Source of the DNA: Flavipsychrobacter sp.
GTDB lineage: Bacteria > Bacteroidota > Bacteroidia > Chitinophagales > Chitinophagaceae
NCBI GenBank assembly: GCA_016786615.1
Contig: JAEUVX010000010.1
Span: forward strand, 1-64,000
Direction: 5' to 3'
DNA length: 64,000 bases
Position numbers and translations under genes: made by a program. Positions 63,761 to 64,000 of the stretch are shown piece after piece (position 1 is the stretch's first letter; every line of letters starts with the position of its first letter). The notes under the pieces are model-generated. The model was not told the DNA's origin, did not search any database, and was given only the letters and a program-made list of their open reading frames with translations.

Positions 63761-64000
63761 ATGAAAAGACTATTCTTTTACATTACTGCTGCTACGGTAT
63801 TGATAGCTTGCAAAAAAGACGAAAACACTCAACCTAAACAACTGCTTTATACACAGAATTATTCTATTAATTGGAATATGGATGATGATATATCCGTTAT
63901 ATCAGGAAGTATTGGCTCTTCTGAAAATGATTATAAATACCTATCGTCTGATGATAAATCGGTAATAAGCATAAACGGATTAAAATTTACACCTCCTAAA
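63761..64000 (+). CDS. N-terminal part of a lipoprotein gene (3' end outside window)
   Basis: An open frame from ATG 63761 to the last base (80 codons, no stop). It starts MKRLFFYITAATVLIACKKD, a typical lipoprotein signal with LIAC lipobox and Cys17. After the Cys come charged residues and then a beta-rich start (LLYTQNYSINWNMDDDISVI). The family cannot be told from this fragment. It follows another lipoprotein gene and looks like part of a small surface-lipoprotein locus. Confidence 0.7.
   Translation, partial: MKRLFFYITAATVLIACKKDENTQPKQLLYTQNYSINWNMDDDISVISGSIGSSENDYKYLSSDDKSVISINGLKFTPPK

Noticed and set aside
1..64000. CRISPR array, prophage, toxin-antitoxin or restriction system
   Set aside because: No evenly spaced direct repeats, cas-like, phage structural, toxin pair or methyltransferase genes were found.

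Overview
The window is a stretch of ordinary chromosome from a member of the Bacteroidota, most likely the Chitinophagaceae or a close relative. The signs are: type IX secretion C-terminal sorting domains (YPNP motif) on two secreted proteins; promoters of the TTG / TAnnTTTG type; start codons without Shine-Dalgarno sequences; many families typical of the phylum (DUF5723, DUF4175, DUF2723, DUF3667, IPExxxVDY, LptE-like); and a Bacteroidota-style S10-spc cluster. No IS element, prophage, CRISPR array or plasmid function was seen.

Layout. 1-9216: tail of a secreted protein, aspS, a lipoprotein, a DUF5723 barrel, sucC, three small cytosolic/membrane genes, and a secreted beta-propeller protein. 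9282-17807 (mostly minus strand): gapA and pgk, mltG, then an envelope operon (sigma-54 activator, LptE-like lipoprotein, TPR-like protein, secG), and miaB. 17953-23673: a catalytic plus non-catalytic M16 peptidase pair, a HAD phosphatase, and an ECF sigma / membrane protein / DUF6249 module whose two divergent promoters carry matching ECF-type boxes. 23674-28286: a minus-strand operon (EamA exporter, ilvE, GNAT, DUF1572) divergent from a MocR-type regulator. 28302-29390: a DUF3667 gene bracketed by two palindrome arrays. 29391-38642: mutS2 without an Smr domain, a very large DUF4175 protein, a small membrane protein, a thioredoxin-like protein, rarA and a dihaem cytochrome c.

38869-51254 is the S10-spc cluster (rpsJ to rplO, secY, map; 23 genes), with a strong promoter in front and a bidirectional terminator directly after map. 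The usual continuation (infA, rpmJ, rpsM, rpsK, rpsD, rpoA, rplQ) is absent. 51258-64000 holds lgt, a nucleoside phosphorylase, tRNA-Cys, a DUF2723 membrane protein, an SPFH protein, purA, a Lys/Asp low-complexity protein, pabB with two hairpins at its 5' end, an outer-membrane protein and two lipoproteins, the last cut by the window edge.

Most genes are housekeeping. The least explained signals are the palindrome arrays around the DUF3667 gene, the mirrored ECF promoters, and the terminator-like hairpin inside the start region of pabB.
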